Made by a program: the position numbers and the translations under genes. Below, piece by piece: positions 36,791 to 50,400 of a DNA stretch of 64,000 nt (within the stretch, counting starts at the first letter, position 1; each line of letters begins with the position of its first letter). This DNA comes from Setophaga petechia. Taxonomy: Eukaryota; Chordata; Aves; Passeriformes; Parulidae. Where the stretch lies: positions 62,001 to 126,000 of the forward strand of contig JANCRA010000017.1 in NCBI GenBank assembly GCA_024362935.1, read 5' to 3'. Under the pieces are notes generated by a model. The model did not search any database. It saw nothing but the letters and a program-made list of their open reading frames with translations, and was not told where the DNA came from.

Positions 36791-36840
36791 GCTCGGCTCG
36801 GCTCGGCTCGGCTCGGCTCGGCTCGGCTCGGCTCGGCTCG
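36791..36840. repeat. (GCTCG)10 pentanucleotide microsatellite, unit 4
   Basis: Ten copies. The single-copy loss relative to unit 3 is the main length difference between these two otherwise closest units. Confidence 0.95.
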
Positions 36841-36850
36841 GCACAGCACG

Positions 36851-39800
36851 GCAGGTTATCCCCACGCTGCATCCCGTGCCTGGGTAACCGTCGGTGACAG
36901 AGAGGAAGGACATTGCTCTGTCTTGGCTGCGGAAAGGATGAAAAGGGGCGATTAGGACCTGCCCCTTCCTCCCGCACACATTCATTTGGGCTCCTTTTCA
37001 GCAGACTAGCTGGTTTTATCTCACTGTGTCTGCCTGTCTTTGGCAGAGTTGGCACATCTCTCGTGAATTGGAGTCAGCTACAGCAACAGGAAGGGGCAGC
37101 AGTTTTGTCAGCATTGATACCAAAGCCAAAGTGGGGCCCCATGGATGGATGTTGCTTTCTTCAAGGGATTTTTGGCCTAGAGTCATAGCAAACTCACACT
37201 GGTGTCTTCCCAAACGGCGTTGCCTTTTTTATTTCCACAGGAATCACCTCTTCTTTTTCTTCCCCCCATCTGGGGAGAGCTGCAATGCAGATGCCTCCTG
37301 CAGCCAACTCTTGTCACTGTACACTGACCAAGAAGATCTTGCAGTGGAGAGAGGCTTCCTAGAGCTGCTGTGGAGAGCTGAAGGGGGAAGCTTTGTCCCT
37401 TAGTCTTGAAGTCTTGTTGGGGAGCTGCTCGTGCTCTGGGGCACAGACACCAGTGGTGTTCATCCAAGCCTTGCCGGTTCGTTCCTGTAAAGAAAGAAAG
37501 AAAGTGTACGGACGCCAGATAGAGCAAAAAGGTGTACGGGAGGGAGACGGGGAAAAGGAGAGGGGTAATAGAGAAAGGAGCCCTGCAGAGGCAGAGATCG
37601 ATCTTCATGGAGATAATGATCAATGCTCAGTTGATTAAAAATCTCAGGGTACATTTGTATGGTAATGCAGGGTTCAGCAACGCGAGAATACATATAACTG
37701 GTTACAAAGTGTTATGTATCGACAAAGAGCTAACCTATGTTTGGTCACGTACATAGATTGGCAAAAGTGTCAGCAGGACATTCTGCCCCATATCTTCTCT
37801 TCGCATCCTTAGAACATCTTGCTTCACATCTCTTTTCCTGGGGTACATCTTGGCCAACTTCTTCATATTGTTTGCCCAAGGGCAGCATGTTTCTGCTATA
37901 AGGCACGTATGCAGGGTTGTGCAGCTTGCTTCTATCCAGTGTCTGCTCAAAATGCTCTCTACATTCCTGAGCTTCCTGACACACCCCAGAGACTTTGGGG
38001 TTGTCATATTGGCAAACAAATTTCAGTCTGGGAACTTTTTGACATTCTTCAATTACTCGCGTGGGGTTTTTTGTTGTTTTGGTTTGGTTTGGTTTGGTTT
38101 TTTGTTGGTTTTTTTTTTTTGTTGTTTGTTTTGTTTTGTTTTGTTTTGTTGGTTTTTGTTTTTTGTTTTCCTCCAGAACAACTGTCATAATGTAATGCTT
38201 CCAGAGAATCTTTTCCTACTTTTTGGGGAACTTCCTTTTGCTCCCGTCCCAGATCAGGCCAATTCCCAGGGCTCCTTCCCAAAGTGAGCTGTAGCCCATG
38301 GCCTCCACTCCCCAGCTGGAACAGAAGGAAGCACAGAGTTTGCTGTTGTGGGAGGGGAGCTTCTCTTTCCTGCCTGCTTTCCCTTTGGCACAGGTTGGTG
38401 TGTGCTCATTTGATAAAGGCAGCTTTAAACTCTGAAGCAATTGCGTTTCAAACTGCTCCCTTCTCAAGCTCCTCTGTGGGTATCCTTGGACAAAAGGCCT
38501 CTTGCTGGGAGCTCCCAGTGGGCAGCTGAAGGAAGGAGATTGATATTTCAGGGTTGTGACTGCTGAAAGCAGCTGGTTTCTGGAGGTGTCCAGCGCTGGG
38601 AGTGGCTTCTTTTCTCACCTGCCTGCAGAAAATGAAGTCGCAAAGTGGGAATTTCATTTGTGGGGATGGCCACCAGGGCTGTTTGCCAAGAGGTGGGCTG
38701 GCAGAGAGGCAGGTCTCGTGCTAAACTGGCTGTGTGTTTGTTTTGATGGTGGGGAGCATCAGAGATGCAGACACAGACAGCAGCTGAAGGAACAGTGTGA
38801 TTTACTGTAATGCAAAAGTGGAAAAAAGAGTCAGGAAAGGATAAGCTAAGCAACGCACCTCAGCATTATTACAAAAGGGTGCCTCTGGTGATTAAGGAAG
38901 ATACATCACCAGGTACCCCAATGCTTTGCCGTTCATCCAGAGCTACACATCAGCTGGGGGAAGCTGTCCCAGCCAAGCCCTGCAGAGGCACGGCCGGGAA
39001 CCGGGAAATCCTGCGGTGCCTCCGCCTTTGGCGGCCACGAGGCTTCCGAGTGCGCTGTGAGAGTAGCCCGGCTCTGATAGTGCTGCACGAGCAACGTGCC
39101 AGAGCTTCTGCTGGGGGGACAGCTGGTTTCGTTCTCCTCTTGGTTTTCTCCCCGAGCCTGCCCAGGAACCAAGGGAGCCGGCTTGGAGCCAGCGCCCCCC
39201 AGGCAGGGCCAGATGTGGCCTGGTCCAGATTCTAAATGCTGGAAGCTTTCCCCAGGGAGTGGAGACCTCGATCCTACTGCTAACTACGCTTTGTTGATGG
39301 GTGGGCACGTAGATCCAATTGCTGTTTGTGTCCTTACAAAGTGCACCAGTAGGGTTGAGTTGCTGAGCACGTGCACAGTTCCATGCAATGCCTTGTGTTC
39401 CTGGAAGCTGTACATCCCATTGTCTCCTCTGCAGAAGACACGGGATATGACAACAAGGCCAAGTTGTTACCTGCTTTTATTCCCTCAGAACTTGTTAGAC
39501 AGTATTTTTTCAAAGGACTGCGTTTGCCTCTCCTCAGCTTTCTTATTTGAAGCAGAGAGCTGAAGGAGTTTCAGGCCTGTGAGTGCCTGATCTCTCTTTC
39601 CCTCAAAAGGCTCTGCCTCTCAGAGCCCCGGTTACCTGCCGGTGCTTTGGCACGGGAATCATTCATTCCTTAAACTCCATTCCCTAAACACAAGTGGACT
39701 TCAACTGCAAAGCCTCTCTTTGCAGTGGGATTGCTTTTGCCCTGCAGCCTCCATGGGCAAGGGCTTTGTGGGAGCAGGGGTCATCGGGGCCTGTGTCCTG

Positions 39801-41010
39801 AAACAGACCCAGGAAAAGGAGCAGATCCTGCTGCCTTCTGCTACTGCTGATCCGAGCAGCAAGTCCCCTGGCAGTTCCTTCAGGGAACTTCACACAAAGG
39901 GCTTCCATCGTACTAGTGCTTGTGAGGCCTTCTTGCTCCCCAGTTGTCCTGGATTTTGGAGCATCTCAGCACTTGCGTCCATGGCCCTTCCTTCATGCCC
40001 AGCCTGCAGCAGTCACAGTCACTGCTGCCTCCCCCTTGCCGCAGCTCATTTGCCAAAGTGCTGCCAAAGGCAGCAGAGCTGGCTCAGGATCCCTGTTGGC
40101 TTCTGGTCTCTGGGATGAGCTTCAGAGGGACACTTGGAGCACTTCCTAAAGAGTTGCCCATGGGATGGGCGGTGGATTTGTCCTCCCCGGTGTCAGAGAC
40201 TGAAATACAATAATTTATGGTTTAAACATTTTCATGGAAGACTTTTGCCTACCCCAGCAGAGCTGAGTTACAAAAGCTGCAGAGCTGACCGCCACACCCT
40301 GAATGGGGCTCTGAGAGGCCCTACAGGGTTCTCTGAGGAGGAGGAGATAAAGTAACAGCTCAGGGGCATTCAGGAAGCACAAGCCAATGCCTTCAGGGTG
40401 GAGATGACAGCCCCAGGGCTATCACCACAGGTTCACTGCCAGGTTCACACAGACCCTGGCACCAAAGCTGGGGGCAGAGAGGCTTTGGGGGAGTGTTGGA
40501 AAGCCTCTGGCGAGAGGCAGTGGCCGCCCATCCTCTGCTGGGCAGAGCAGCCCAGCTGTGGGGCCCTTCACCGGGGAAAAGCTTGTCCACAACAGAGGGG
40601 GTGATGTGCCCCATCAAAGGGCCCCCAAAGGGGTGCCCAGACCCCGCACCAGAGCCCTGCAGCACGATGCCGCAGACCCTCGGTGCAGCAAGGGACAGTG
40701 TCCAACTGGCCCCCCACAGGGGAGGCACCTGGGCGTTCCCACCTGCCCAAAGCGTGTGTGAATCCAGGGAATCCCTCACTCGTCAGGATGTGTGGCAGCG
40801 TGGTGTGGGACCCTCACCACCAAGGAGACCGGATGGAGGAGAGCAGCGAGACACGGTGGGACCCTTGGACGGGTGATAAAGCTGTCACACATAACCCCCA
40901 CCACCCATGCAGCCTTCTTTCTCCTCCTTTCTTTTCTCTTTATTTCTCTTGGCCTCTCTTACGATTCAATAAAATACACCAATTTAGCACAAATCACAGA
41001 ACACCCGTCG
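36851..41010. other. Spacer, unit 4; no recognised gene
   Basis: Nearly identical to the unit 3 spacer. The minus-strand frame 38188-37745 stays open. Confidence 0.6.
38066..38169. repeat. T-rich (TTTTG)n tract, unit 4
   Basis: 104-bp equivalent with one T-to-G change giving an extra GGTTT copy near 38081. Confidence 0.85.
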
Positions 41011-41569
41011 CAGCTGACAAATGGCATTTCTTGCAGATTGCTACGGCCGCACTGCTGATCCACGAATACACAAGAATCGATTTCAGCTGAAGAATGTCAT
41101 TTATTACAAATTGCTACACCCAATTGTTGACAATATAGAACGATACAAATCTCATTTTAGGTTAAAACCAGGAATTTATTAGATTATTACAACCAGTCTG
41201 TGTAAAAATATACAAATACTAACTTCAGTTAACAAAACTAAATTTATTGCCAACCTCCACAACAACTCACTATACACAAAGATCAATTAGGCACTTAACA
41301 ATTTATTACATATAACTACAAACGAACAAATAGCAACACAACTGCATATATAGGAAACAGAACTAAACACTGATATAACAACATCCATGTATACTTAGAT
41401 AGAAATATACACACAGATGGAATTACAAACAAATATGTATCTATACACGTACATATATACAGAGCGTACATCCCTAAACACCACACTTACAGAAACAGTC
41501 CTATACAAACAGCAACCCACAAACGTGCACATCCAAATGATAATGCATCTCTAGACATTTCTACATAAC
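41011..41569. repeat. AT-rich degenerate minisatellite, unit 4
   Basis: Same tract, with a private acatataac in place of acatgtaac near 41310. Confidence 0.6.
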
Positions 41570-41632
41570 AGACATGTCTGGAGATGGATAGACATGTCTA
41601 TCCAAATGGATAATCCAGTTCTAGACATGTCT
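41570..41632. promoter_or_regulatory. p53-family half-site cluster, unit 4
   Basis: Half-sites at 41570, 41590 and 41623, unchanged. Confidence 0.45.
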
Positions 41633-42784
41633 ACACGGAGCTCAAAGCAGAGGGATCCCAGCTGCCCCATCCTCAACGCCTCTCGCTCGGTCTCCTCCTG
41701 CCGTGCAGAGCAGCTCTCCTGGACAGGGACAGCAGATGGCACATCTGGCAAGCAAAGGGAACACTGAGTGAGTACGGGGACGTTTCCCTTGGCAGCAGCT
41801 GCACTTCCATCAGAGCCTCCCCAGGGGGGTCAGAAAGAGAAAGCAGCCGAGCGGGCCAGGCTGTGGTGAGCGCAGCCGCGGCGGGACTGTCCCGCAGCCC
41901 CGGCAGCCCGGCACAGCCGGCACAGCTGCCGGGCCCTGCCGGCACAGCTGCCTTGCCCAAGGACAGCCCCTGTGCCAGCCGGGGCAGCTGCGCTGAGCAG
42001 CCCCAGCACGGGCAGGGCCCGCTCCTGCCCCGCCGGGCAGTGCCCACGGCCACAGCCCACGGCACCCTCGGCCCCACCTGCCTGCCCGGGCCTGTGGCCT
42101 CAGCCGGGCTCTCTCCAGGCTGGCAGCAGCAGGTCCCCGTCCACTGCTCTTGCTCTTGGCCTTCAGCTCCTCCCTGCTGGCTCCCGTCAGTCTCCGGCTG
42201 TCCTCGAGGCCTTCATGGCAGCTGTGGCAAAAAGTGGAGGCTCTGGAATTGCTTCCAAAGCCTGGCAGGGCTGCAGCCCCGGAGCCCTCAGTGCTCCCTG
42301 CTGGCCCCCTCCACCCCCTCAGCCCCGCCATGCTCTGGGTGAACCCCCAGCCCCCTTCAGTTTCTTCAGCCCCTCACAGTCCTCTCACGCCCCTCAGTCC
42401 CTTCTGAGCCATCCCGTCCCCTGAGACACAGAGCCTGTGCCACTTCCCTGTCACCTCAGCGCCACCATGGCCCTCGGCTGCCCCACAGCCCTCAGCCCCA
42501 GCAGCAGCAGCTCAGGGTCACCGTCCCTTCAGCGCCACCGCCCCCTCAGCCCCCTCTGTCTCACCGTCCTTCAGCAGCTCCTCAGGGGACAGCGCCTGGG
42601 GCCAGCGGCAGCTCCCACCGCTCCAGGGACAGCCGGGGCTGCCAGTGCTGCTCCGCCCGGCCCGACCGCCAGCTCGGGCCCAGCACAGGGACAAGGGGGC
42701 ACCGGGGGAAAAGCAAAAAGTGAAAAAGGCAGCCGAGGGGGGAAAGAACTACAAATGCAGCCTAGGCCTACACCAACAGCAATC

Positions 42785-42863
42785 TATCCATCAATCTCTC
42801 CATTTAAACATTCCTATTCCTCTTACTATATAACTATACACATTTATAAAGCTAACTTCATAC

Positions 42864-42904
<41 letters not shown>

Positions 42905-43141
42905 CATATTTTACTCTACACATATCAAAATCTAAGCCTGAAAATCTATAAATGTAAATAGATAATAAAATATAATTATAGCCCATCTATAACTATATAC
43001 ATATCCACATTTAACTATACAGATCTATCAATATATGTGCATATAAAGTGAACACTATCATCTACAAATGGAACGATAACCACTAATAAATAGAACCATA
43101 GAACTCTATAAACACATCTACAAACAGAGGAGTTCTACCTG
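42785..43141. repeat. AT-rich tract with (TA)13, unit 5
   Basis: Same tract; the TA run is 26 bp at 42873-42898. Confidence 0.9.
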
Positions 43142-43607
43142 CCCGATGGTCACAGGCTCTCCCCTGCCTCTTCCTGCCCTGCAGGGCAGCCCTCCCGGAG
43201 ACGTTGGTCACACGGCATCTGGGGAGCAAAGGGAACGCTCAGTCAATATTGGCCCTTCTGCACCTTTCCCTTGGGCAGCAACTGTCCTTCTACCAGGGGC
43301 TGTCAAAGATGGCCTGAAAGGCAGACTCTCACTTGGCAATTTGAAGCAATGTGCCCTTAAAAGAACAGGGCCCATTCCAAGTGTTCAAAGTGGGCTTCAA
43401 AACATTGAAGTATCTCGATAAAGTCTCAGCCCCCGCAGTGCAAAGGGCACCCAGGAGAGCTTGAAACACAGACTGTCCCAGCTGCCACAAGGAAGCCCAG
43501 CCTCGTTCTTTCTCTGAGCTGACAGAGAGACCTCAGTCCTCTCACTGAAATGGCTGAAGCTGAGGGTGCTGGGAGCTGAGTCATGAACCGGCTCCATTAC
43601 CTGCCAT

Positions 43608-46600
43608 CTACAAACTGCCCTCTGCAGGGAGCAGCAGCTGCTCCAACTCGACCAGCAGCTCTGGCAGGAAGGGCTGGGAGGGACAGAGCTCCCTACGAGG
43701 CCTGCAGGCTGCACCAGCTTAGCTAAGGAATGGATCCAAAGTGCTCCTTCTCTCCTCTTAGGCCTCCCTAATCAGGGGTCATTCAAGCTTTTCCTTCTGA
43801 TACTGGAGTTCCTGTGATTTTTCAATTGGTTGGCCTCTGATGTTGTGCTCGTTGCTTTTCTTGTGGGTCAGGACCAATACCAGCAGACTGGTACTATATT
43901 CAGTCAGTGATTTGGACTTCTGCCCTGACTTTTTGCTCTTTTTTTCCCCTGTTCCTTCAAGAGTCGCTCAGCCCGGCCTCCCCTGGCACCCTGCAGCAAA
44001 TTTATCCAGCAACTTCAGCACAAAACTGGGACACCCGGCTCGGCGGCGCAACTCCCACAAGGTCAGGTTTATTCCCTGCTCTCGCGCCCCAGCAGAGGAC
44101 TCGGTGTCAGAGCCTCTGGAGAAGCGTGGAGGGCAGGGCTCAGGGAGGTTGTGCCAGTGCAGGATTTGAACTAAAGGCACCAGGAAGCGCCAACCCTGCC
44201 CAGAGCAGCCATCTCCCAGCTCTCTGAACCAGTGTGGGCTCTGTCCTTACCAGGCTCCTCGGGCTCCTGCGAACTGTTCCTGCAGCTCTCGCTGCCAGAT
44301 GCGGCTTCCTCTGCTGCAGCTCTGTTCACAGGCTCCCCTCCTGAAGAATCAGGGGCAACACCAACATTGTCCTGAGCAGAAAAACAGAAAGAAAGGAACC
44401 CAAAGATCACTCACGATTTTGCTGGAATCATATCGGGCATACAATGACTCTCCTTCTCCACTCCCAAAGGCCATGGAGCACAGAGGAGGGAACACTGCCC
44501 ACACGGTTCACATGACAAGCCTTTTAAACTCAGGACTCGGGGGGCCAAGGTGAAAGTGAAGCTCTTACAAAATGACCTTTGAGACAAAACACAAACACAC
44601 AAAACCAGAAGACACCAAGTCAGGGGACGTGCCCCCACGCTCTGACCCTGCCTTATCCCAGAGCTGTGAGAAATCAGCCAGCACACAGCCAGGGGCTCTC
44701 CTTGCTGCCAGCCCTGCTGCCAGAAAGGGCAGAGCTCGCCGCCAGCCCTGCCCAGGGCTGTGCGCTGCAAACGCACAGGCCAAGCACACATTTCTGCCTG
44801 GGCGTCTCAGCACCCCCAGCCAACCGCTCACACAACCCATCACAAGGTGCTGCTTCTCGGAGCCCTCTGCTGCTGCCCCACGGGTGTCATCCAGGCAAAC
44901 ATTTCTGCACCCAGGCTATTTCCACGATCGCATTTGTGATCAGTGGCAAAAATCTGTAAATCGTTAGGGTGGGGAAAAAAAAGCAACCCAAAAGACCGGA
45001 AAAGCCAGACAACCAAGCAGTGTTTCTATTCCACCGAGGAACTAAATGTTCACAATGAAGCAAATTAACTTTGGACACGAAGATATTCTCACTGTGACCA
45101 GTTCCGGAATATTCATCTCTTCTGCCATAGCCCGTCCATCAGAACCCTAAAGACTCTAAAGATGGTTCCGAGCCTGCAATGTTTCCTTTTGTTATGGAAT
45201 AAAATGCTCCTCTAAACTGCCGTGTGTGACTTTACAGAAGACAAAAGTCATGCCACTTGAGAATAAGGTATTGGTAAATCCAAAAAAACACACTCTGCCC
45301 CTTGAGTCATAATCACAAATGTACTGCAGGCAATGGGTCAGCACACCAACAGAGAGAGAGACATTCTCTGGCCAACACGTGTAATAATCTGCAAAAGGAC
45401 AGGGAGCTGCAGCTGCAGCCCAGCCCCAGCCACGGCTCTGGCAGCGCCTACACGCACGGCAGGGCTCACACAGCAGCAGCAGCAGCAGCTGCAGCCCTTG
45501 CTTTGCCTTGGCCTTCCCACCCAAAAGAGGCACAGCCCACATCTGCTGCAGCTGCAACAGAGGCACCTCTGGCATGCCCCTCCCCACACGGGACACTTGG
45601 CGCCTTCAGTGCCACTTCTCCAAACGCTCTTCTCCTCTTTCCCAGCAAGTAAAACCTCTTCTTCATCCCCTCTTTTAGAAATCTTTCTTTACCAAGAATA
45701 ATTCAATAACTAAATCATGATGAAATAAGTTCAATTAAAGAAGCCTCTGCTTCTCAGCCGTGTAACAGGGTTCAAAAGCGCTCAGTCCAGCCCCTTTTAT
45801 CCCCATCCAATGGAATTACCTGCGCAGAGGGAGATCTTTCAGACAGGGACCTCCTGATCTCCCGAATCATCTTCTCCACAGCAAGGCCCAGATCTGCCGG
45901 TGGCCATTCCTCCTCCCCAGGGGCGTTCTGTGCTGCACAAGCCGCACTGCCGGGTGCAGCGCTGCGCCCTGAAGTGCCCGGGGTGGCTGCAAGAATCCAA
46001 ACACATTGGTCAGGCTCCACAACGTGGCCGTGGGACACAGAGCTCTAGCGCTGCTGTGGATCAAACATGACGGGAAGCACACAGCACAAGCAGGCAGAGA
46101 ATCTTTTGGCCTCCTAGCTGCCCCTGCCTAGTAGGCTTGACAACTTCTGGCCGAGAATGACAGAGCCTTGTGGAAAACTACTTCAAAACGGTCACTTTTC
46201 ACGACCTTTTGGAAAAACAAGGCTACAACTCTTTTCCTACCTCGCGAGTCGCAGGCTGGGGGCTGCTGCTCCCTGTGGAGCTGCTGGAAGCGGCAGGGCT
46301 GCATGGCCAGCACCTCCCGCTCGGCCGGAGGCAGCTGCTCCCCGTGGAGCTCCTGCGAGCGGCTGCGGGGCCCCTCCGGCCCGAGCGGCAGAGGCCGCTC
46401 CCCGTGCAACCCGAGCAAGTGGCAGGGCGGGATGCCGAGCACCTCCCGCTCGGCGGGCAGCGGCCGCTCCCCGTAGAGCTCCTGGAAGCGGCTCGGCCCC
46501 TCCCGCCGGGCCGGCAGCGGCCGCTCCCTGTGCAGCAGGTGGAAGCCGCAGGGCGGGCGCCGGGCGAGCAGCGGCCGCTCCCCGGGGCGCTGCTGCAGGC

Positions 46601-47228
46601 GGCCGGGCCGGGGGCTGCGCAGCTCCCGCCCGTCCGGCAGCGTCCGCTCCCTGTGCAGCAGGAGGAAGCCGCTGGGCGGGCGCCCGGCCGGCAGCGGCGG
46701 CCGCTCCCTGGGCAGCGGCGTGAAGCGCCCGCGCCGCCCGGCCGCCTGCAGCGGCCGCGCCCCGGGGCGCTGCTGGGAGCCGCAGGGCGGGCGCCCGCGG
46801 CCCTCCCGGCCCGCCGCTGGCCGCTGCCTGTTGGCCGCGCTCCGGCGCTTGATGCGGAGCAGGAGGTCGGGGCGGTCGCGGCGAAAGCAGGGGTTGCTGT
46901 AGTGGAGCCAGGCCCCGGCATCGCCCGGCGCAGCCGAGCCGAGCCAGCCCGGCACCTTGCGGAAGCCGTAGCGGTAGAGCTGCCGCACGAAGCTGCGGAA
47001 CTGCGTGGCCCTGAAGGTGGGCGGCACCGGGGCCGGCCCGTGGCCACGGCCCCTGTGGGCGTGGCCCGAGCTGAGCAGCTCCCGCTCCAAGAGGGAGCGG
47101 TCGAGGAGCAGCCCCTGGGCGCGGCTGTCCCAGCGCACGGAGCAGACGCGGGGGCTGTTCACCAGGCACCAGAGCTTGGCGGGGAAGGTGCCGGCGCTGA
47201 GCCCGGCGGGCAGCGGCAGCTCCGCCAT
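43608..47228 (-). CDS. HSF5-like: HSF5-like heat shock factor, unit 5 (458 aa model, R21C)
   Basis: Exons: 47228-46241, 45986-45820, 44371-44251, 43708-43608. This copy alone has Cys for Arg21 in the first helix (FPAKLWC rather than FPAKLWR; plus-strand caggcaccag near 47164). FPAKLWR is the form in the other five copies and in HSF5 as I remember it, so this copy may bind DNA less well or be drifting. Otherwise it matches units 3 and 4. Confidence 0.7.
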
Positions 47229-47431
47229 GGCGTCGATCGCCGACTGCGGCCACAACGCCCGCGGCGCAACGGCCGCGGCTGCGCCGGCGGCGCGCGGCCT
47301 CAGGGGAGCGCTGCGCTCGGGCCCGCGCGCGCCCAGCGCGGCCCCAGCGCGGGCCGGACTGGGCGGGGACGAGCGCGGCAGAGCCGCGGCTGCGGGCACT
47401 GCGCGGGCGGGGCGGCTCCGGGGCGGGCCGG

Positions 47432-47486
47432 GCTCGGCTCGGCTCGGCTCGGCTCGGCTCGGCTCGGCTCGGCTCGGCTCGGCTCG
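47432..47486. repeat. (GCTCG)11 pentanucleotide microsatellite, unit 5
   Basis: Eleven copies; boundaries are accurate to a base or two. Confidence 0.93.
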
Positions 47487-47496
47487 GCACAGCACG

Positions 47497-50400
47497 GCAG
47501 GTTATCCCCACGCTGCATCCCGTGCCTGGGTAACCGTCGGTGACAGAGAGGAAGGACATTGCTCTGTCTTGGCTGCGGAAAGGATGAAAAGGGGCGATTA
47601 GGACCTGCCCCTTCCTCCCGCACACATTCATTTGGGCTCCTTTTCAGCAGACTAGCTGGTTTTATCTCACTGTGTCTGCCTGTCTTTGGCAGAGTTGGCA
47701 CATCTCTCGTGAATTGGAGTCAGCTACAGCAACAGGAAGGGGCAGCAGTTTTGTCAGCATTGATACCAAAGCCAAAGTGGGGCCCCATGGATGGATGTTG
47801 CTTTCTTCAAGGGATTTTTGGCCTAGAGTCATAGCAAACTCACACTGGTGTCTTCCCAAACGGCGTTGCCTTTTTTATTTCCACAGGAATCACCTCTTCT
47901 TTTTCTTCCCCCCATCTGGGGAGAGCTGCAATGCAGATGCCTCCTGCAGCCAACTCTTGTCACTGTACACTGACCAAGAAGATCTTGCAGTGGAGAGAGG
48001 CTTCCTAGAGCTGCTGTGGAGAGCTGAAGGGGGAAGCTTTGTCCCTTAGTCTTGAAGTCTTGTTGGGGAGCTGCTCGTGCTCTGGGGGACAGACACCAGT
48101 GGTGTTCATCCAAGCCTTGCCGGTTCGTTCCTGTAAAGAAAGAAAGAAAGTGTACGGACGCCAGATAGAGCAAAAAGGTGTATGGGAGGGAGACGGGGAA
48201 AAGGAGAGGGGTAATAGAGAAAGGAGCCCTGCAGAGGCAGAGATCAATCTTCATGGAGATAATGATCAATGCTCAGTTGATTGCAAATCTCAGGGTACAT
48301 TTGTATGGTAATGCAGGGTTCAGCAACGCGAGAATACATATAACTGGTTACAAAGTGTTATGTATCGACAAAGAGCTAACCTATGTTTGGTCACGTACAT
48401 AGATTGGCAAAAGTGTCAGCAGGACATTCTGCCCCATATCTTCTCTTCACATCCTTAGAACATCTTGCTTCACATCTCTTTTCCTGGGGTACATCTTGGC
48501 CAACTTCTTCATATTGTTTGCCCAAGGGCAGCATGTTTCTGCTATAAGGCACGTATGCAGGGTTGTGCAGCTTGCTTCTATCCAGTGTCTGCTCAAAATG
48601 CTCTCTACATTCCTGAGCTTCCTGACACACCCCAGAGACTTTGGGGTTGTCATATTGGCAAACAAATTTCAGTCTGGGAACTTTTTGACATTCTTCAATT
48701 ACTCGCGTGGGGTTTTTTGTTGTTTTGTTTTGGTTTGGTTTGGTTTTTTGTTGGTTTTTTTTTTTTGTTGTTTGTTTTGTTTTGTTTTGTTTTGTTGGTT
48801 TTTGTTTTTTGTTTTCCTCCAGAACAACTGTCATAATGTAATGCTTCCAGAGAATCTTTTCCTACTTTTTGGGGAACTTCCTTTTGCTCCCGTCCCAGAT
48901 CAGGCCAATTCCCAGGGCTCCTTCCCAAAGTGAGCTGTAGCCCATGGCCTCCACTCCCCAGCTGGAACAGAAGGAAGCACAGAGTTTGCTGTTGTGGGAG
49001 GGGAGCTTCTCTTTCCTGCCTGCTTTCCCTTTGGCACAGGTTGGTGTGTGCTCATTTGATAAAGGCAGCTTTAAACTCTGAAGCAATTGCGTTTCAAACT
49101 GCTCCCTTCTCAAGCTCCTCTGTGGGTATCCTTGGACAAAAGGCCTCTTGCTGGGAGCTCCCAGTGGGCAGCTGAAGGAAGGAGATTGATATTTCAGGGT
49201 TGTGACTGCTGAAAGCAGCTGGTTTCTGGAGGTGTCCAGCGCTGGGAGTGGCTTCTTTTCTCACCTGCCTGCAGAAAATGAAGTCGCAAAGTGGGAATTT
49301 CATTTGTGGGGATGGCCACCAGGGCTGTTTGCCAAGAGGTGGGCTGGCAGAGAGGCAGGTCTCGTGCTAAACTGGCTGTGTGTTTGTTTTGATGGTGGGG
49401 AGCATCAGAGATGCAGACACAGACAGCAGCTGAAGGAACAGTGTGATTTACTGTAATGCAAAAGTGGAAAAAAGAGTCAGGAAAGGATAAGCTAAGCAAC
49501 GCACCTCAGCATTATTACAAAAGGGTGCCTCTGGTGATTAAGGAAGATACATCACCAGGTACCCCAATGCTTTGCCGTTCATCCAGAGCTACACATCAGC
49601 TGGGGGAAGCTGTCCCAGCCAAGCCCTGCAGAGGCACGGCCGGGAACCGGGAAATCCTGCGGTGCCTCCGCCTTTGGCGGCCACGAGGCTTCCGAGTGCG
49701 CTGTGAGAGTAGCCCGGCTCTGATAGTGCTGCACGAGCAACGTGCCAGAGCTTCTGCTGGGGGGACAGCTGGTTTCGTTCTCCTCTTGGTTTTCTCCCCG
49801 AGCCTGCCCAGGAACCAAGGGAGCCGGCTTGGAGCCAGCGCCCCCCAGGCAGGGCCAGATGTGGCCTGGTCCAGATTCTAAATGCTGGAAGCTTTCCCCA
49901 GGGAGTGGAGACCTCGATCCTACTGCTAACTACGCTTTGTTGATGGGTGGGCACGTAGATCCAATTGCTGTTTGTGTCCTTACAAAGTGCACCAGTAGGG
50001 TTGAGTTGCTGAGCACGTGCACAGTTCCATGCAATGCCTTGTGTTCCTGGAAGCTGTACATCCCATTGTCTCCTCTGCAGAAGACACGGGATATGACAAC
50101 AAGGCCAAGTTGTTACCTACTTTTATTTCCTCAGAACTTGTTAGACAATATTTTTTCAAAGGACTGCGTTTGCCTCTCCTCAGCTTTCTTATTTGAAGCA
50201 GAGAGCTGAAGGAGTTTCAGGCCTGTGAGTGCCTGATCTCTCTTTCCCTCAAAAGGCTCTGCCTCTCAGAGCCCCGGTTACCTGCCGGTGCTTTGGCACG
50301 GGAATCATTCATTCCTTAAACTCCATTCCCTAAACACAAGTGGACTTCAACTGCAAAGCCTCTCTTTGCAGTGGGATTGCTTTTGCCCTGCAGCCTCCAT

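Larger units (their letters stand above)
31926..42566. repeat. Tandem array unit 4 (10,641 bp)
   Basis: Fourth copy, closest to unit 3. It differs from unit 3 by a 10-copy GGCTC tract and by a base change inside the T-rich tract near 38081. It also has the cacacagatgg variant near 41411, where unit 3 has cacatagatgg. Confidence 0.97.
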
